Assembly (NCBI GenBank): GCA_023954155.1 | Contig: JAMLIO010000005.1 | Location: forward strand, 160,335 to 224,334 | From: Pseudobdellovibrionaceae bacterium | GTDB taxonomy: Bacteria; Bdellovibrionota; Bdellovibrionia; Bdellovibrionales; UBA1609 | Direction: 5' to 3' | DNA: 64,000 nucleotides | Shown here: positions 63,842-64,000 of the stretch, in pieces | Layout: the number at the start of each line of letters is the position of its first letter | Position numbering within the stretch: the stretch's first letter is position 1 | Notes under the pieces: model-generated | The model's database searches: none | Told to the model about the DNA's origin: nothing | Seen by the model: the letters and a program-made list of their open reading frames with translations, nothing else | Translations under genes and position numbers: made by a program

Positions 63842-64000
63842 ATGATCGTTTTAGTTACAGGAGCAAGTGCGGGTATTGGTGAAAAGACGGTGATTAAATT
63901 TGCAAGTCTTGGGCATAAAGTCATAGCCATAGCGCGTAGAGTGGAACCCCTATTAAAACTTAAAGAGCAGTTTCCAGAGTTTATTTTGCCTTTAGTTCTG
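63842..64000 (+). CDS. Short-chain dehydrogenase/reductase, N-terminal part
   Basis: The frame runs off the right edge after 53 codons. The NAD(P)-binding Rossmann motif TGASAGIG is at residues 6-13, followed by the helix and the second strand ending in AIARR, which suggests NADP preference. It resembles YdfG-type SDRs. Substrate is unknown. The ATG at 63842 follows AAGGAA within a hairpin. Confidence 0.85.
   Translation, partial: MIVLVTGASAGIGEKTVIKFASLGHKVIAIARRVEPLLKLKEQFPEFILPLVL

Noticed and set aside
1..64000. tRNA, rRNA or CRISPR arrays
   Set aside because: I looked through the intergenic gaps and saw no cloverleaf ending in the GGTTC/CCA pattern, no rRNA stretch, and no regularly spaced short repeats. 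The repeats present are palindromes or two-copy repeats.

Overview
This window comes from a Gram-negative bacterium. It encodes an LPS-assembly outer-membrane protein (LptD), lipoproteins with clear lipoboxes, beta-barrel proteins and many signal peptides. The moderate AT-richness, the frequent TTG/GTG starts that overlap the upstream stop, the many unrecognised exported proteins and the RHS remnants suggest to me a Bdellovibrio-like organism (Bdellovibrionota). That placement is inference; no rRNA is present to confirm it.

Layout. 1-6.9 kb: a partial membrane protein, exported proteins, the tRNA-modification pair mnmA-mtaB, and an exported trypsin-like protease. 7.2-11.6 kb: rnc-era-der and an SNF-type transporter. 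12.7-22.3 kb: a compact purine operon, purM-purN-orf-purB-purC-purS-purQ-purL-purF, with one unrecognised 408-residue protein embedded in it. 22.8-27 kb: accessory DNA with two homologous palindromic repeats, an IS3-family insertion sequence, and a decaying array of RHS C-terminal cassettes with different tips and small follow-on ORFs. 27-45.7 kb: a coiled-coil lipoprotein, rpsD, a metallo-beta-lactamase-fold hydrolase, sufE, a yebC-family gene, lptD, a STAS protein, a VKOR-DsbA fusion, a ChaN-like protein, a GYF-domain protein, argS, and two guanidino-modifying hydrolases next to argS. 45.8-50.4 kb: an acetoacetate module (thiolase, scoA, scoB), a histone-H1-like protein and an exported kinase-like protein. 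50.3-56.8 kb: two antiporter-like membrane proteins, a MscS channel, a lipoprotein and a small unknown protein. 57-62.6 kb: miaB, a BFN/DUF151-like protein, a gamma-carbonic-anhydrase-like protein, guaB and guaA. 62.8-64 kb: a siderophore-interacting flavoprotein and the start of a short-chain dehydrogenase.

Purine metabolism is prominent: eight identified purine-synthesis genes lead towards IMP/AMP and guaBA lead to GMP. tRNA modification is also well represented (mnmA, mtaB, miaB).

The most unusual signal is a set of long palindromic intergenic elements, all lying just 3' of genes: 11580-11841, 22886-23042, 26651-26801, 54643-54885, 56022-56276 and 62569-62792. Three (54.6, 56.0 and 62.6 kb) share a roughly 155-bp core, itself a palindrome. 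At 54.6 and 56.0 kb the core is enclosed by arms of about 45 bp that are unique to the locus but complementary to each other (43/45 and 44/44 by my reading); at 62.6 kb the arms are degraded. Two others (22.9 and 26.7 kb) share a 69-bp loop that is identical but inverted, on stems that have diverged yet remain self-complementary. At 11.6 kb the palindrome includes the last codons of a gene. A second candidate is the leader of the short-chain dehydrogenase at the right edge, where a ribosome-site-sequestering hairpin overlaps competing pairings.
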